Source of the DNA: an uncultured Ilumatobacter sp.
GTDB taxonomy: Bacteria > Actinomycetota > Acidimicrobiia > Acidimicrobiales > Ilumatobacteraceae
Assembly: GCA_905480335.1 (NCBI GenBank)
Contig: CAJQPY010000006.1
Span: 1 to 64,000, forward strand
Length of the DNA stretch: 64,000 bases
Reading direction: 5' to 3'
This document shows positions 23,834-32,336 of this stretch, one piece after another (positions within the stretch are counted from its first letter, which is position 1; every line of letters begins with the position of its first letter). Made by a program: the position numbers and the translations under genes. Under the pieces are notes generated by a model, which was not told the origin of the DNA, did not search any database, and saw nothing but the letters and a program-made list of their open reading frames with translations.

Positions 23834-24637
23834 ATGTCCGACAGCTTCGATCCCGCGCCCGTTCCGATCCGGACTGCAGCCACTGTGATGCTGGTTCGAG
23901 ACGCGGTTGACGGTGATTCGGGCGTCGAAGTGTTCATGTTGCGGCGGACCAGCAACGCCAGCTTTGCTGCCGGAATGTACGTGTTCCCCGGTGGCAAGGT
24001 CGACGACGCTGACCACGCAACCGAACTTGAACCTTTCTGCCCGGGGCTGGACGACGCCACCGCCTCACGGCAACTCGGTATTGAGTCAGGCGGACTCGCG
24101 TACTGGGTCGCGTCAATCAGGGAGTGCTTCGAGGAGGCTGGGATTCTCCTGGCCGAGCGCTGTGATGGCTTGCCGTTAGATCTTGACGACGACGACCGCC
24201 ACGCTGTTCATGATGGATCACTCTCGATGTTGGAGCTGTGTCGACGTGACGACTTGATCCTTGACGTGTCGACTACGCAGTATGTGGACCACTGGATCAC
24301 GCCGGCGGGCGAAGGGCGGCGTTTCGACACACGATTCTTCGTGACCGAAACGCCCGCCGGACAGGAAGGGCTGCATGACGACAAGGAAACCGTCGAGAGC
24401 GTCTGGGTGCGACCACAGCGTGCGCTCGACATGTTCCAAGGCGGTGAACTGATGATGATGCCGCCAACGGTCAAGAGTCTCCGTTGGCTCGGCGCTTTTG
24501 GGTGCGCAGATGATGCGGTGGCGGCGGGCGAGGCGATCACCGACCCGCCGACCACGCTGCCGAAGGTCCGGACCGACGTCGACGGAAACATCATCGGCGT
24601 TTCGATGCCCGGTGACGAGGACTACGACTCCCTCTGA
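23834..24637 (+). CDS. Nudix hydrolase (NUDT19/RPP1-like)
   Basis: A 267-residue Nudix protein. The Nudix box is split as in the NUDT19/NUDT7-like group: FPGGKVDDAD followed after an insertion by ASIRECFEEAGILL, which gives the REcFEEaG catalytic helix. Flanking motifs include FMLRRTSNASFAAGMYVFPG and the C-terminal MMMPPTVKSLRWL, common in this group. Likely substrate is a CoA or nucleoside diphosphate derivative. The ATG at 23834 is 6 nt after a promoter hexamer; the longer start at 23798 is rejected. Confidence 0.85.
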   Translation: MSDSFDPAPVPIRTAATVMLVRDAVDGDSGVEVFMLRRTSNASFAAGMYVFPGGKVDDADHATELEPFCPGLDDATASRQLGIESGGLAYWVASIRECFEEAGILLAERCDGLPLDLDDDDRHAVHDGSLSMLELCRRDDLILDVSTTQYVDHWITPAGEGRRFDTRFFVTETPAGQEGLHDDKETVESVWVRPQRALDMFQGGELMMMPPTVKSLRWLGAFGCADDAVAAGEAITDPPTTLPKVRTDVDGNIIGVSMPGDEDYDSL

Positions 24638-24654
24638 GACCCATTCGTACGAGG

Positions 24655-24676
24655 TGACCGGTGATTTCACCGGTCA
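24655..24676. promoter_or_regulatory. 22-bp perfect palindrome, candidate operator of the SufR-like regulator
   Basis: Arms TGACCGGTGA and TCACCGGTCA are exact reverse complements around a TT centre. The palindrome covers the expected -35 position of the promoter whose -10 hexamer is at 24685. This fits autorepression by the dimeric winged-helix protein encoded at 24697. It could instead be a terminator of the Nudix gene, but the tight loop and absent U-tract argue against that. Confidence 0.6.
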
Positions 24677-24684
24677 ATTCCGTG

Positions 24685-24690
24685 TAATCT
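24685..24690 (+). promoter_or_regulatory. -10 hexamer TAATCT of the SufR-like gene
   Basis: TAATCT ends 6 nt before the GTG at 24697, predicting a leaderless mRNA. The palindrome at 24655-24676 overlaps its -35 region. Confidence 0.55.
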
Positions 24691-24696
24691 CCGGGC

Positions 24697-25401
24697 GTGT
24701 CCGAACCGGTAGTGAAACTCGATGTGCTAAAGGCGCTGGGGGACAACACGCGGTACGCGATCTACCTCGAACTTGCTCGTTCGTCGAGGCCGCTTGCCAC
24801 TTCCGATATTGCCGACGTGCTCCAACTGCACGCCAACACCGTGCGGCCGCATCTAGAGCGGATGCGCGATGCGGGTCTGCTGGCGGTCGGAGTCAGTGGT
24901 CGCGGCGACGTTGGACGGCCACAGCACCGGTACTCGCTAGCAGCCGACGCACCGTCGCTCGGGCTCGAGCCGCCCTCGATCCCCGCTCTCGCCCGGATGG
25001 TGTTGTCGGTGGCGAAACGCTTACATGCAAGCGCTGCCGACGCCGAGGCGGTTGGTTCTGAGGAAGGTTGGAACCGAGCGCGTCCGTATGACAATGCACC
25101 GTCGACACTCGAGGCGCTCGTTTCCGATCTCGATCGGTTGGGCTTCGACCCATTCGTCACCGACGCGGTGAACCGGCCCTCCGGCACGGCCGATGACGAA
25201 CTTGATGACGATGCAGAGGCTGTTGTTGCGTTCGCCCACTGCCCGTTCGAAGAGTTGGCCCAAGAGCACCCGGAACTCGTTTGCGGGCTCCATCGCGGTC
25301 TCGTCGCAGGGTTCGTCGCGCAGATGGGCGATGCTGAGACCCGCGACTTCTGCACACTGACGAGCCGCACTCCGTGCCAGGTCACGGTCGCAGCCCGGTA
25401 A
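24697..25401 (+). CDS. winged-helix regulator with C-terminal cysteines (SufR-like)
   Basis: A 234-residue regulator. Residues 8-80 form an ArsR/DeoR-like winged helix (LKALGDNTRYAIYLEL, then LQLHANTVRPHLERMRDAGLL). The C-terminal domain carries Cys182, Cys196, Cys219 and Cys227 (HCPF, LVCGLHRG, DFCTLTSRTPCQ), the pattern by which SufR-type regulators hold an Fe-S cluster. These proteins repress iron-sulfur cluster assembly genes and themselves. Here it precedes erpA by about 40 bp, but no suf operon is in the window. Probably autoregulated through the palindrome upstream. Confidence 0.82.
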   Translation: MSEPVVKLDVLKALGDNTRYAIYLELARSSRPLATSDIADVLQLHANTVRPHLERMRDAGLLAVGVSGRGDVGRPQHRYSLAADAPSLGLEPPSIPALARMVLSVAKRLHASAADAEAVGSEEGWNRARPYDNAPSTLEALVSDLDRLGFDPFVTDAVNRPSGTADDELDDDAEAVVAFAHCPFEELAQEHPELVCGLHRGLVAGFVAQMGDAETRDFCTLTSRTPCQVTVAAR

Positions 25402-25443
25402 AATCGTCCGATACAGGATCCGATACCTCAGGAGGAACCAAAA

Positions 25444-25767
25444 ATGATCACACTCACAGATCCCGCTGCTGCCAAGGTCCGACAACTCCTCGACGCCGAA
25501 GGCGCTGAAGATCTGGCGCTGCGCGTCGCCGTACGCCCCGGTGGCTGTTCGGGCTTCTCGTACGAGATGTTCTTCGACGGCGACTTCGCTGTCGACGACA
25601 CGACCGCCGAGTATGACGACAACGTCAAGGTTGTCGTCGATCCGGCATCGGCGCAGCTGCTTGAGGGAGCGACGCTGGACTACAAGGACGGTCTCGACGA
25701 GTCGGGCTTTGCAATCACGAACCCGAACGCAAGCCGCACCTGCGGTTGCGGCCAGAGCTTTTCGTGA
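25444..25767 (+). CDS. erpA: iron-sulfur cluster insertion protein, A-type carrier
   Basis: A 107-residue HesB/IscA-type protein that carries and inserts Fe-S clusters. The three ligand cysteines are in PGGCSGFSYEM and RTCGCGQSFS (CxnCGCG). A clear Shine-Dalgarno sequence (AGGAGG) precedes the ATG. It lies directly downstream of the SufR-like regulator, with no separate promoter hexamer seen, so it may be co-transcribed with it. Confidence 0.93.
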   Translation: MITLTDPAAAKVRQLLDAEGAEDLALRVAVRPGGCSGFSYEMFFDGDFAVDDTTAEYDDNVKVVVDPASAQLLEGATLDYKDGLDESGFAITNPNASRTCGCGQSFS

Positions 25768-25774
25768 ATCCAGT

Positions 25775-25801
25775 CGTCTGACATTGGCATGGAGTCAGAC
25801 G
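25775..25801. terminator. stem-loop between convergent genes
   Basis: CGTCTGAC and GTCAGACG form an 8-bp perfect stem with an 11-nt loop. It sits between the erpA stop and the converging lipoprotein gene, whose last codons it overlaps. Confidence 0.5.
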
Positions 25802-26643
25802 AGCGCAGCGTCGAGTCTTTCGCGTAGTTCAGTTTCGTCCCAGAGCCCATCGAGTCGTTCGGCGACCACACCGTTTGCATCGGTGATGAACAACGCAGGC
25901 TCGAATGCAATGCCGAGCGCATCGATCGCCGGTGCGACCTCGGTGGCGCTCAGGTCGGTCCACACCTCGGCGTGAACGAAGACGTAGTCCTCGGAGTACT
26001 CGGCCTCGACCCCGACCATCGTCTCGAGCGCCGGTGTACAAGACCCGGTCTGGCAAAACGCAGGTGTCCCGACGAAGTAGGCGACGGCTCTGCCGCTCGC
26101 CAGTGCCTCGGTCAGGGTCAGCGAGTGGAAAGGACATACGGGCTCACGAGTACAGATTGGATCCACACCATCGGGCTCACGAACCGTCGGTGTGTCGAAC
26201 CCCTCAAGGGTGTCACCTGGACGGGGAATGAATACCTGATCGCGCTCCATCACCTGGAAGTTCGCACCGACCCTAGGCCCACCATCAATGTTGATTTCGT
26301 AGACGCCGGGCGTGTCGATAGTCGTCCGAAACGCATAGTACGGCGCCGGAGTAATGTCGCGCCTGACCGCCGTGATGCGGTCACCGATCGGCTCTCCATC
26401 GAGGTTGACGATCTGTGCACCGAGCTCGTCAGGGCCGTCAGTGATGAACTCCGCAGCGTTTGCCAGGCTGAACGGCAGCCGGATCTCGCCCGGCACGAAG
26501 ACGTCGGACGGGTATCGCTGGACGACCGAATAGCTCACCTCAGGCTCGGCGCCGCTACACGCTGCAGCAACGCCCGCTGCAGCGGCACCGAGCAGGAAGG
26601 TGCGTCGGTCCAAGCCGAAACGGGGATTGGGTGACGGGTTCAT
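25795..26643 (-). CDS. Tat-exported lipoprotein with thioredoxin-like C-terminal domain
   Basis: A 282-residue exported protein. The leader has a twin-arginine motif and a lipobox (DRRTFLLGAAAAGVAAACSG). Residues ~40-130 form an Ig-like beta domain (VPGEIRLPFSL, DTPGVYEINIDGG). The rest resembles a thioredoxin fold, with FCQTGSCTPALETM (Cys-x4-Cys) in the active-site position and ALFITDANGVVAERLDGLW as the late strands. It probably acts as an extracytoplasmic redox or metallochaperone-like protein. The family name is not certain; the Tat signal implies export after folding. Confidence 0.75.
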   Translation of the reverse strand: MNPSPNPRFGLDRRTFLLGAAAAGVAAACSGAEPEVSYSVVQRYPSDVFVPGEIRLPFSLANAAEFITDGPDELGAQIVNLDGEPIGDRITAVRRDITPAPYYAFRTTIDTPGVYEINIDGGPRVGANFQVMERDQVFIPRPGDTLEGFDTPTVREPDGVDPICTREPVCPFHSLTLTEALASGRAVAYFVGTPAFCQTGSCTPALETMVGVEAEYSEDYVFVHAEVWTDLSATEVAPAIDALGIAFEPALFITDANGVVAERLDGLWDETELRERLDAALV

Positions 26644-26876
26644 GGCACTCGCTTCAAGAGGGAAAGACGGTAATTCGGTGACGTCGTTGACTCGCCGGGC
26701 CTCAACGCTGGATCGTACGAAGCCTTGAGAGCACTCTCACTGACTTTCTCTTAACGATACCGTCGTCGGGCTCTTGCTCTCGGCGGGCTTGATGGCCGGC
26801 GGGCGCCCGGCAGGCTTCGTTTCGCTGAACGCCGAGCCCGGTGGGGCCGTTGCACCCGTTGGGGGCTTTGAACGAA

Positions 26877-26882
26877 TATCCT
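26877..26882 (+). promoter_or_regulatory. -10 hexamer TATCCT of ridA
   Basis: TATCCT ends 8 nt before the ATG at 26891, again without a ribosome binding site. Confidence 0.45.
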
Positions 26883-26890
26883 TCGAGACC

Positions 26891-27244
26891 ATGAGTAAGC
26901 CTCTCGGCCCCTACGTTCCCGTTCGCCGTGCCGGCGACTTCATCTTCGTTTCGGGTCAAGGCGGCCTCGACGACGGGGTCAAGGTCAATGGTGGCGTCGT
27001 GCCCGAGACGATCCAGACGATGCAGAACCTCAGGGTGCAACTCGAGTCTGCAGGCGCAGCGATGGGCGATGTCGTCAAGACCACCTGCTTCCTTACCGAC
27101 ATGGAGGATTACGTCAAGTTCAACGCCGAGTACTCGGCTGCCTTTGGTGACCATCGCCCGGCGCGTTCATGTGTGGCCGTCAAGGCATTGCCCGCCGGCT
27201 TCCTGGTTGAGGTCGAGGCCATCGCGTACAAGCCGCTCGACTGA
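26891..27244 (+). CDS. RidA family reactive intermediate deaminase
   Basis: A 117-residue YjgF/YER057c/UK114 protein. RidA hydrolyses reactive enamines/imines formed by PLP enzymes. Motifs are GPYVPVRRAGDFIFVSGQ, VVKTTCFLTDMEDYVKFN and the C-terminal signature RPARSCVAVKALPAGFLVEVEA, where the Arg binds the carboxylate. The frame opens upstream at 26774, but the ATG at 26891 follows a promoter hexamer and matches family length. The immediate neighbours give no hint of a specific substrate. Confidence 0.9.
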   Translation: MSKPLGPYVPVRRAGDFIFVSGQGGLDDGVKVNGGVVPETIQTMQNLRVQLESAGAAMGDVVKTTCFLTDMEDYVKFNAEYSAAFGDHRPARSCVAVKALPAGFLVEVEAIAYKPLD

Positions 27245-27582
27245 ATCGCTGCATCCTCGGCGGACGCTGCCAGGTCACGACACGGCGGATGGCGACATGG
27301 TGCCGGTGGCGTGCCGAGTCGACGCCCACTGGGGATGGTCCGGAACGTGGCGCGAAACTCCACACACATTCTTTTCGCATCTGTAGCGAAGGCTAGCGGC
27401 ACGCGTTCGGGGGCAGAGCTACCGATTTCAGGCGAATGAAACGTCGATTCTCGGTTCTAAAGCAAAGCAGGGCGCGCAAGGAATCTCCAAGAATCCCAGC
27501 TCAGCGATGTTGGACCGCGTCAAGCTGATTGGGCTGATTCGACCGTTGGACCGGCTACGGGCGGCTGGTTGGTCAGGGCGGC
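27245..27582. other. intergenic stretch between convergent genes
   Basis: No coding frame, repeat or recognisable RNA was seen between the RidA stop and the DUF1254/DUF1214 stop. Confidence 0.5.
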
Positions 27583-28596
27583 TCAGTGCCTGGTGATGCC
27601 AACAGTCATGTCGGCTCCCGGCACGGGGACGTAAGCGCGGAGTATGGCGTAGAACGGTCGCCCGGTGGGGATGGCGTTGTGGCCCTTGCCATTGGGGCTG
27701 AGGATGATGCGGTAAGTGCCGTCGGGTTCTGGCTCAGCGCTGTAGGTGGTGCGGTCGTATACCCCGAGGTCGTTCGGGATGAGCAGTTTGGTGTCGCTGT
27801 CGTACACGGTGATCGAGAAGTAGCCGTCGCCCTTGACGATGCCCTGAGGTACGGTCAGCTCGTAGGTGTCGTTGCCGGTTAACGGTGCGCCGTCCGCGTC
27901 GGTGAGAATGGTTCCGTAGCGCACGGTGTCGCTCGGGGTCCCGAGTTGCCCGATCATCACCCCGCCGGCGAGGGTGATGTCGCCGACATCGCCTGAACAC
28001 TTCCCGAACGCTTCATCGGGGTTGAGAAACGGAATGCCGGCCGCAATGATTGCCCGCCCGGCTTCTTCGACGCCTGGTGAGAATCGCTGGACGGGACGGG
28101 TCATGTCGCCGCTTCCGCCTTCCATCCGGATGCTTGGGTGGAGGGACTGAACCTCGTCGAGGTTGTCCACGACGACCATACGAATCAAGATGAGCCCCTG
28201 ATCGGTCTCAAGCTCAACGGTGGTGTAGTCGCCGTTGGGGACTTCTTGACCCGGCCGAATGAGCAGGATTGGGCGTGCGGGGTTGACGATCACCGCAGGG
28301 ACGTTGTGGAGCATGTCGAAGACCGACACAGAGCAGAACAGCTCATATTGCGGCGCGTGGACAATGGCTGGGCCGTCCGAAAGGCTGAACCAGCAGTAGC
28401 CGTAGTCGACTGTTGCCTGCGGGGTGACCACGGTGACATCGGTTGGATCGACCAGCCCAGTGAAGCTGAACGTGCCGGGTTCATGATTCTCGAGCCATAT
28501 TTTCATCATCCGAACCTGTTCCCGATTCGGAAACTCTCGGATGTACGCCTCGGTGGTGTCTTGGCCGCTGAGGTTCGCTTCGTGGATCGATCTCAT
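27583..28596 (-). CDS. DUF1254/DUF1214 domain protein
   Basis: A 337-residue protein of the paired DUF1254 (N-terminal) and DUF1214 (C-terminal) type. The first domain contains DYGYCWFSLSDGPAIVHAPQ and YELFCSVSVFDMLHN; the second ends NDLGVYDRTTYSAEPEPDGT, close to the usual DUF1214 ending. No signal peptide is seen. The function is unknown; homologues often sit with lipid or xenobiotic metabolism genes. The open frame extends 69 codons upstream, but the ATG at 28596 follows a GGAGGAAGTA ribosome binding site. Confidence 0.82.
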   Translation of the reverse strand: MRSIHEANLSGQDTTEAYIREFPNREQVRMMKIWLENHEPGTFSFTGLVDPTDVTVVTPQATVDYGYCWFSLSDGPAIVHAPQYELFCSVSVFDMLHNVPAVIVNPARPILLIRPGQEVPNGDYTTVELETDQGLILIRMVVVDNLDEVQSLHPSIRMEGGSGDMTRPVQRFSPGVEEAGRAIIAAGIPFLNPDEAFGKCSGDVGDITLAGGVMIGQLGTPSDTVRYGTILTDADGAPLTGNDTYELTVPQGIVKGDGYFSITVYDSDTKLLIPNDLGVYDRTTYSAEPEPDGTYRIILSPNGKGHNAIPTGRPFYAILRAYVPVPGADMTVGITRH

Positions 28597-28830
28597 TGTT
28601 CTTACTTCCTCCGGTACTGCGTTGTTCGGGCCCCACAATAATGCTTGCTGCCGACTGCTGTCGCATAGCCGCCCTCGCGGTCTATAAATCGCTGCCTTGG
28701 GCCGGCCTAAATGCTCCAAGATCGGCTTGTTGACGTTCCAAACGCCATTACGCGCATCTGGGCTGAGCAGGGGATTTACAGTTTCGCGCCATCCCCCGCC
28801 CACTCGCTTGGCCGAACGATTCCGCCGGCG

Positions 28831-28836
28831 TAGGAT
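28831..28836 (+). promoter_or_regulatory. -10 hexamer TAGGAT of the small membrane protein gene
   Basis: TAGGAT ends 6 nt before the GTG at 28843, predicting a leaderless mRNA that also covers the deaminase gene. Confidence 0.5.
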
Positions 28837-28842
28837 GATGTC

Positions 28843-28998
28843 GTGGCCGGCGCAATCATTCTCATTCTCGCCATGGTCGCGATCCCTGTCGCGGTGCTCA
28901 TGACCGGCGCCGCTGCGTCAGCCATCCTTGGTGAGTCGCTGCGGCGCGACGGTATTGTTCGCAACGAGGGCAGCGAACTTCTAGAACTCGAAGATTGA
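28843..28998 (+). CDS. small single-pass membrane protein, 51 residues
   Basis: Starts at a GTG. The peptide is one hydrophobic helix (AGAIILILAMVAIPVAVLM) followed by a short cytosolic tail ending EGSELLELED. The acidic GSELL ending recalls small conserved proteins in other actinobacteria, but I know of no assigned function. It lies 3 bp before the deaminase start, so the two are likely one transcriptional and translational unit. Its promoter hexamer and coding-like composition support a real gene. Confidence 0.65.
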   Translation: MAGAIILILAMVAIPVAVLMTGAAASAILGESLRRDGIVRNEGSELLELED

Positions 28999-29001
28999 CT
29001 C

Positions 29002-30390
29002 GTGTCGGTTCCGGACGACTCGTCGCGAGCCGACCTTGCCATCGTCCACGCACGCTGCGTCGCAACGGTCGATGCGGAGCGCCGTGAACTCAACGACGGA
29101 TGGGTCGCTATCACAAACGGGCTGATCTCAGGGATCGGCAGCGGAACCCCGCCCGCAGCAGCTGACACAATCGACGCCGCAGACTGCCTGGTCACACCGG
29201 GTCTCGTCAACGCCCACCATCACTTGTACCAGAACCTCACCCGAGCGTTCCCGCCGATGACTAATCGGCCGCTTTTCGGCTGGCTGCAGTCGCTGTATCC
29301 GTTGTGGCGCAGCATCGATACTGAGTCGGTGTTCGTTTCGGCCTGGGTCGGATTGGCCGAGCTCGCCCTGTCGGGGTGCACGACGTCGTCTGACCATCTA
29401 TACCTTCATCCGCGCGGTGCGGGCGATCTACTGACCGCCGAGGTTGAAGCCGCAAACGATCTCGGAATGCGGTTCCACCCGACTCGTGGCTCGATGTCGC
29501 TGTCCGAGAAGGACGGGGGGCTGCCGCCTGACGATGTCGTGGCGGACGACGAGGAGATCCTCGCTGCGTGTGAAGAGGCGGTCACCCGGCACCATGATCG
29601 CAACTTCGGCGCCATGACGAGGGTGGCGCTCGCACCGTGTTCGCCGTTTTCAGTCACCGAGGAACTAATGGTTCGTACCGCTGAACTCGGCGAGAGGCTC
29701 GACGTTCGCTTGCATACGCATTTCGCGGAGAACGCTGAAGATAACGATTTCAGTCTCGCGACATTCGGCTGCCGACCAATGGAGTACCTCGAACGAACGG
29801 GTTGGTGCACCGACCGCACGTGGGTGGCCCACTGCGTGATGCCGAACAACGATGAGATCAGCAGACTCGGTGCGGCCGGCGTCGGCGCTGCACACTGTCC
29901 GTCTAGTAACCTGATCTTGGCATCCGGGATCGCTCCGGTCGTCGATCTTCGGGCTGCCGGGGTCAAGGTGGGGCTTGGCGTCGATGGCTCCTCGTCAGCC
30001 GACAGCGCGTCGCTGTGGCTTGAGGCCCGCCAGGCGATGTTGCTCGCAAAGTTCCGCAATGGGGCCGGTGCCGGGACGGCGCGGATGGCGCTTGAGATTG
30101 CCACCATCGGCGGTGCCGGGTGCCTGGGCCGCGAGGGTGAGCTTGGCAGTCTGTCGATCGGTGCCGTTGCCGATGTCGCCATCTGGTCACTCACCGGCCC
30201 GTCGTTCGCGGGCGCAGTCGCCGATCCGATTGAGGCCTGGCTGCGCTGCGGCCCGACAGGAAGTCGTGACACGATAGTCCAAGGCCATCCCGTCGTGCGG
30301 AACGGCATACTCGTGTCGGAGCGGCTGGACGAGATGCTGGTCGCACACGACGTCCTTGCCCGGCGCATCCAACAATTCGCCGTGTCGTGA
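29002..30390 (+). CDS. 8-oxoguanine deaminase-like amidohydrolase
   Basis: A 462-residue TIM-barrel amidohydrolase of the AtzA/TrzA/guanine deaminase group, most like 8-oxoguanine deaminase. Metal and catalytic residues are visible: TPGLVNAHHHLYQNLTRAF (HxH), LHTHFAE (His and Glu), WVAHCVM (His) and LGVDGSSSADSA (catalytic Asp). The segment FGWLQSLYPLW after the HxH is typical of the 8-oxoguanine group. It converts 8-oxoguanine to urate, clearing oxidised purine. Related substrates (guanine, isoguanine, s-triazines) cannot be excluded. Confidence 0.85.
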   Translation: MSVPDDSSRADLAIVHARCVATVDAERRELNDGWVAITNGLISGIGSGTPPAAADTIDAADCLVTPGLVNAHHHLYQNLTRAFPPMTNRPLFGWLQSLYPLWRSIDTESVFVSAWVGLAELALSGCTTSSDHLYLHPRGAGDLLTAEVEAANDLGMRFHPTRGSMSLSEKDGGLPPDDVVADDEEILAACEEAVTRHHDRNFGAMTRVALAPCSPFSVTEELMVRTAELGERLDVRLHTHFAENAEDNDFSLATFGCRPMEYLERTGWCTDRTWVAHCVMPNNDEISRLGAAGVGAAHCPSSNLILASGIAPVVDLRAAGVKVGLGVDGSSSADSASLWLEARQAMLLAKFRNGAGAGTARMALEIATIGGAGCLGREGELGSLSIGAVADVAIWSLTGPSFAGAVADPIEAWLRCGPTGSRDTIVQGHPVVRNGILVSERLDEMLVAHDVLARRIQQFAVS

Positions 30391-30479
30391 AACCGGTTTT
30401 GCCCGACCCCGCAACGGTGTGACGTGGATCGCTCTGGCTTGACGCCACGAGCGACTATCTGTTGGCCAGACTGAGCACC

Positions 30480-31223
30480 ATGAAATCAACAACGACGTCG
30501 ACTCCACATCGGGTTGCGCTGCTTGGGCTTGGCCTGCTTGCGCTTGCGGCGTGCACGTCGACATCGTCGGAGGCGACGGACGGCGTTGTGCAGTCGCCAT
30601 TACCCACGATCGGTCTGGGCTCTGACATAGGTCAACTCAGCGGTGGTGCCGACGTACGAGCGATTGACGCAGATGCAGTCGAGTCGATTCTGATTATTGG
30701 TGATTCGATCACCGTCGGAGCGACGACGGCGCTCGAGGAGCAGTTCCAACAGCTTGGATTCAGCGATGTCAGGATCGTCGCGCAACAGGATAAGCGAATC
30801 GGCCTGACTTTCGGCGACAACCCGAGTGGTGCCGATACTGCCACATTCCTTGCGAACGACATGGACGGTAGGCCAGCAGAGCAACTGTGGGTCGTCGCGC
30901 TCGGCACCAACGACATCGGCCAGTACAAAGACGTCTCCGACATTATCCCCGTAGTCGAATCGGCTCTCGCTCCGATTCCTGACGATGCACCGGTCGTTTG
31001 GGTGAATACGTACTTCGAAGATCGGCCTTCCGACACCGCCGAAATGAACGCTGCAATCGAGCAGGTCATCGCTGAGCGCGGCAACGCCACGATCGGGCCG
31101 TGGAACGTCTACGCCCCCGCAGATGGGGTTCTCCGCAGCGACGGCGTGCACCCAAATGCCGAAGGTGCCGTGGTCTTCGCAAGAGTTGTGACTGGGACGG
31201 TAGCTAACTTCCTTCAGGGCTGA
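30480..31223 (+). CDS. SGNH/GDSL hydrolase lipoprotein
   Basis: A 247-residue exported protein. The signal peptide ends in a lipobox (GLLALAACTS). The SGNH blocks follow: ILIIGDSITVG (block I, catalytic Ser), the Gly region VDEQ-like loop (weak), WVVALGTNDIG (block III, Asn) and RSDGVHPNAEG (block V, Asp and His). These enzymes remove acyl groups from cell-surface polymers, peptidoglycan or lipids. The ATG at 30480 is chosen over one six codons upstream because it begins a normal signal peptide. Confidence 0.86.
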   Translation: MKSTTTSTPHRVALLGLGLLALAACTSTSSEATDGVVQSPLPTIGLGSDIGQLSGGADVRAIDADAVESILIIGDSITVGATTALEEQFQQLGFSDVRIVAQQDKRIGLTFGDNPSGADTATFLANDMDGRPAEQLWVVALGTNDIGQYKDVSDIIPVVESALAPIPDDAPVVWVNTYFEDRPSDTAEMNAAIEQVIAERGNATIGPWNVYAPADGVLRSDGVHPNAEGAVVFARVVTGTVANFLQG

Positions 31224-31282
31224 CCGGGACGGTCACGCAGGCACGGTCGTCGCCCGGGCATGCATTGGGCCAATGTTGTGGT

Positions 31283-32315
31283 GTGGAGAGTGTCGACGAA
31301 CCGGCAACGACCCCGGATTGGGCTATTGCATACCGACTCGTGCAACTCGCTGCGCCGACGCTGCAGCGTCGTGATGTTGCCGAGCGGACCGGTGTCGCAC
31401 CCGAGGCGACGATGCGCTGGTGGCGTGCGCTCGGATTCGCCACCGTGGACGACGACGATGTGGCCTTTCGCGACGCCGATGTCGACGTGGTGCGCGAACT
31501 AGGGGTTCTCGTCGAGACCGGCGTCGTCAACGCTGCTGATGTTCTTCGTCTTGCCCGCCTGATGAGTTCGTTGTTCTCACGCCTCGTCGAAGCCCAGCTT
31601 GACGTTCTCGGACTCGGAGTCGGTGTCGATCGGCGCCGATCCAGAGTGGCGTCTCGGGGAACTGGCTGAGGCTGATGCCGACATCTTTGCGTTCATGGAG
31701 ATGACAATGGGCTACGTCTGGCGTCGTCATTTGCTCGGTGCCATCGGCCATCGACTGTCGGTCGACAAAACCGAGCAGGGACAGGCCGTGGTGTTTGCTG
31801 ACCTAACCGGTTTCTCCCGCTTCACCAAGCAGGCGACCGCCGAAGAAATCAGCCGCGTGATCGACACCTTCGAGGCGGTGTCATTCGATGTGGTCTCGGG
31901 CCACGAAGGTCGTGTCGTCAAATTGATTGGCGATGAGGTGCTGTTCGTGGTCGACACGCTCAACGCTGCGATCGCCGCCGGACTCGAGCTGATAGCGCGA
32001 CTCGCGGACGCATACAACGTTCCGCTGGTCCACTGTGGAGTCGCCTTCGGGCCAACGGTCACCGTTGGGGGTGATGTGTTTGGGCCGACCGTCAACCTTG
32101 CCAGCCGGCTGACGAAAGTCGCGCGATCGGGAAGCATTGCGGTCCCGCGGAGCGGGAACGAGTATCTCCTCGACCGCGACGACATCGACGTCAGGAAAGT
32201 TCATCGATCGTACGACCTGAAAGGAATCGGGCGGACGTCAATCCTGGCCGTTCGACCACTGGCGCACGATTCCGACGAGGACGCCACACCCGAGCGTAAA
32301 GCTGATGCGACGTAG
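31283..32315 (+). pseudogene. class III adenylate/guanylate cyclase, split by a frameshift
   Basis: Two overlapping frames together make one cyclase of the actinobacterial type. Frame 1 (31283-31669, GTG start) holds a MerR/HTH-like N-terminal domain (RDVAERTGVAPEATMRWWRA) and reads LRLARLMSSLFSRLVEAQLD, then turns Arg-rich. From about 31600 the +1 frame continues (GADPEWRLGELAEADADIFAF, shown in part; then MGYVWRRHL) into an intact catalytic domain ending at 32315: VVFADLTGFSRFTK (metal Asp), LIGDEVLFV (second metal Asp) and TVNLASRLTK (Asn and Arg). One extra base near 31600-31650 would explain it. It could be inactivated, recoded or a sequencing error. Confidence 0.72.
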
Positions 32316-32336
32316 CCAATTGAGAGGTTTGCCCGT

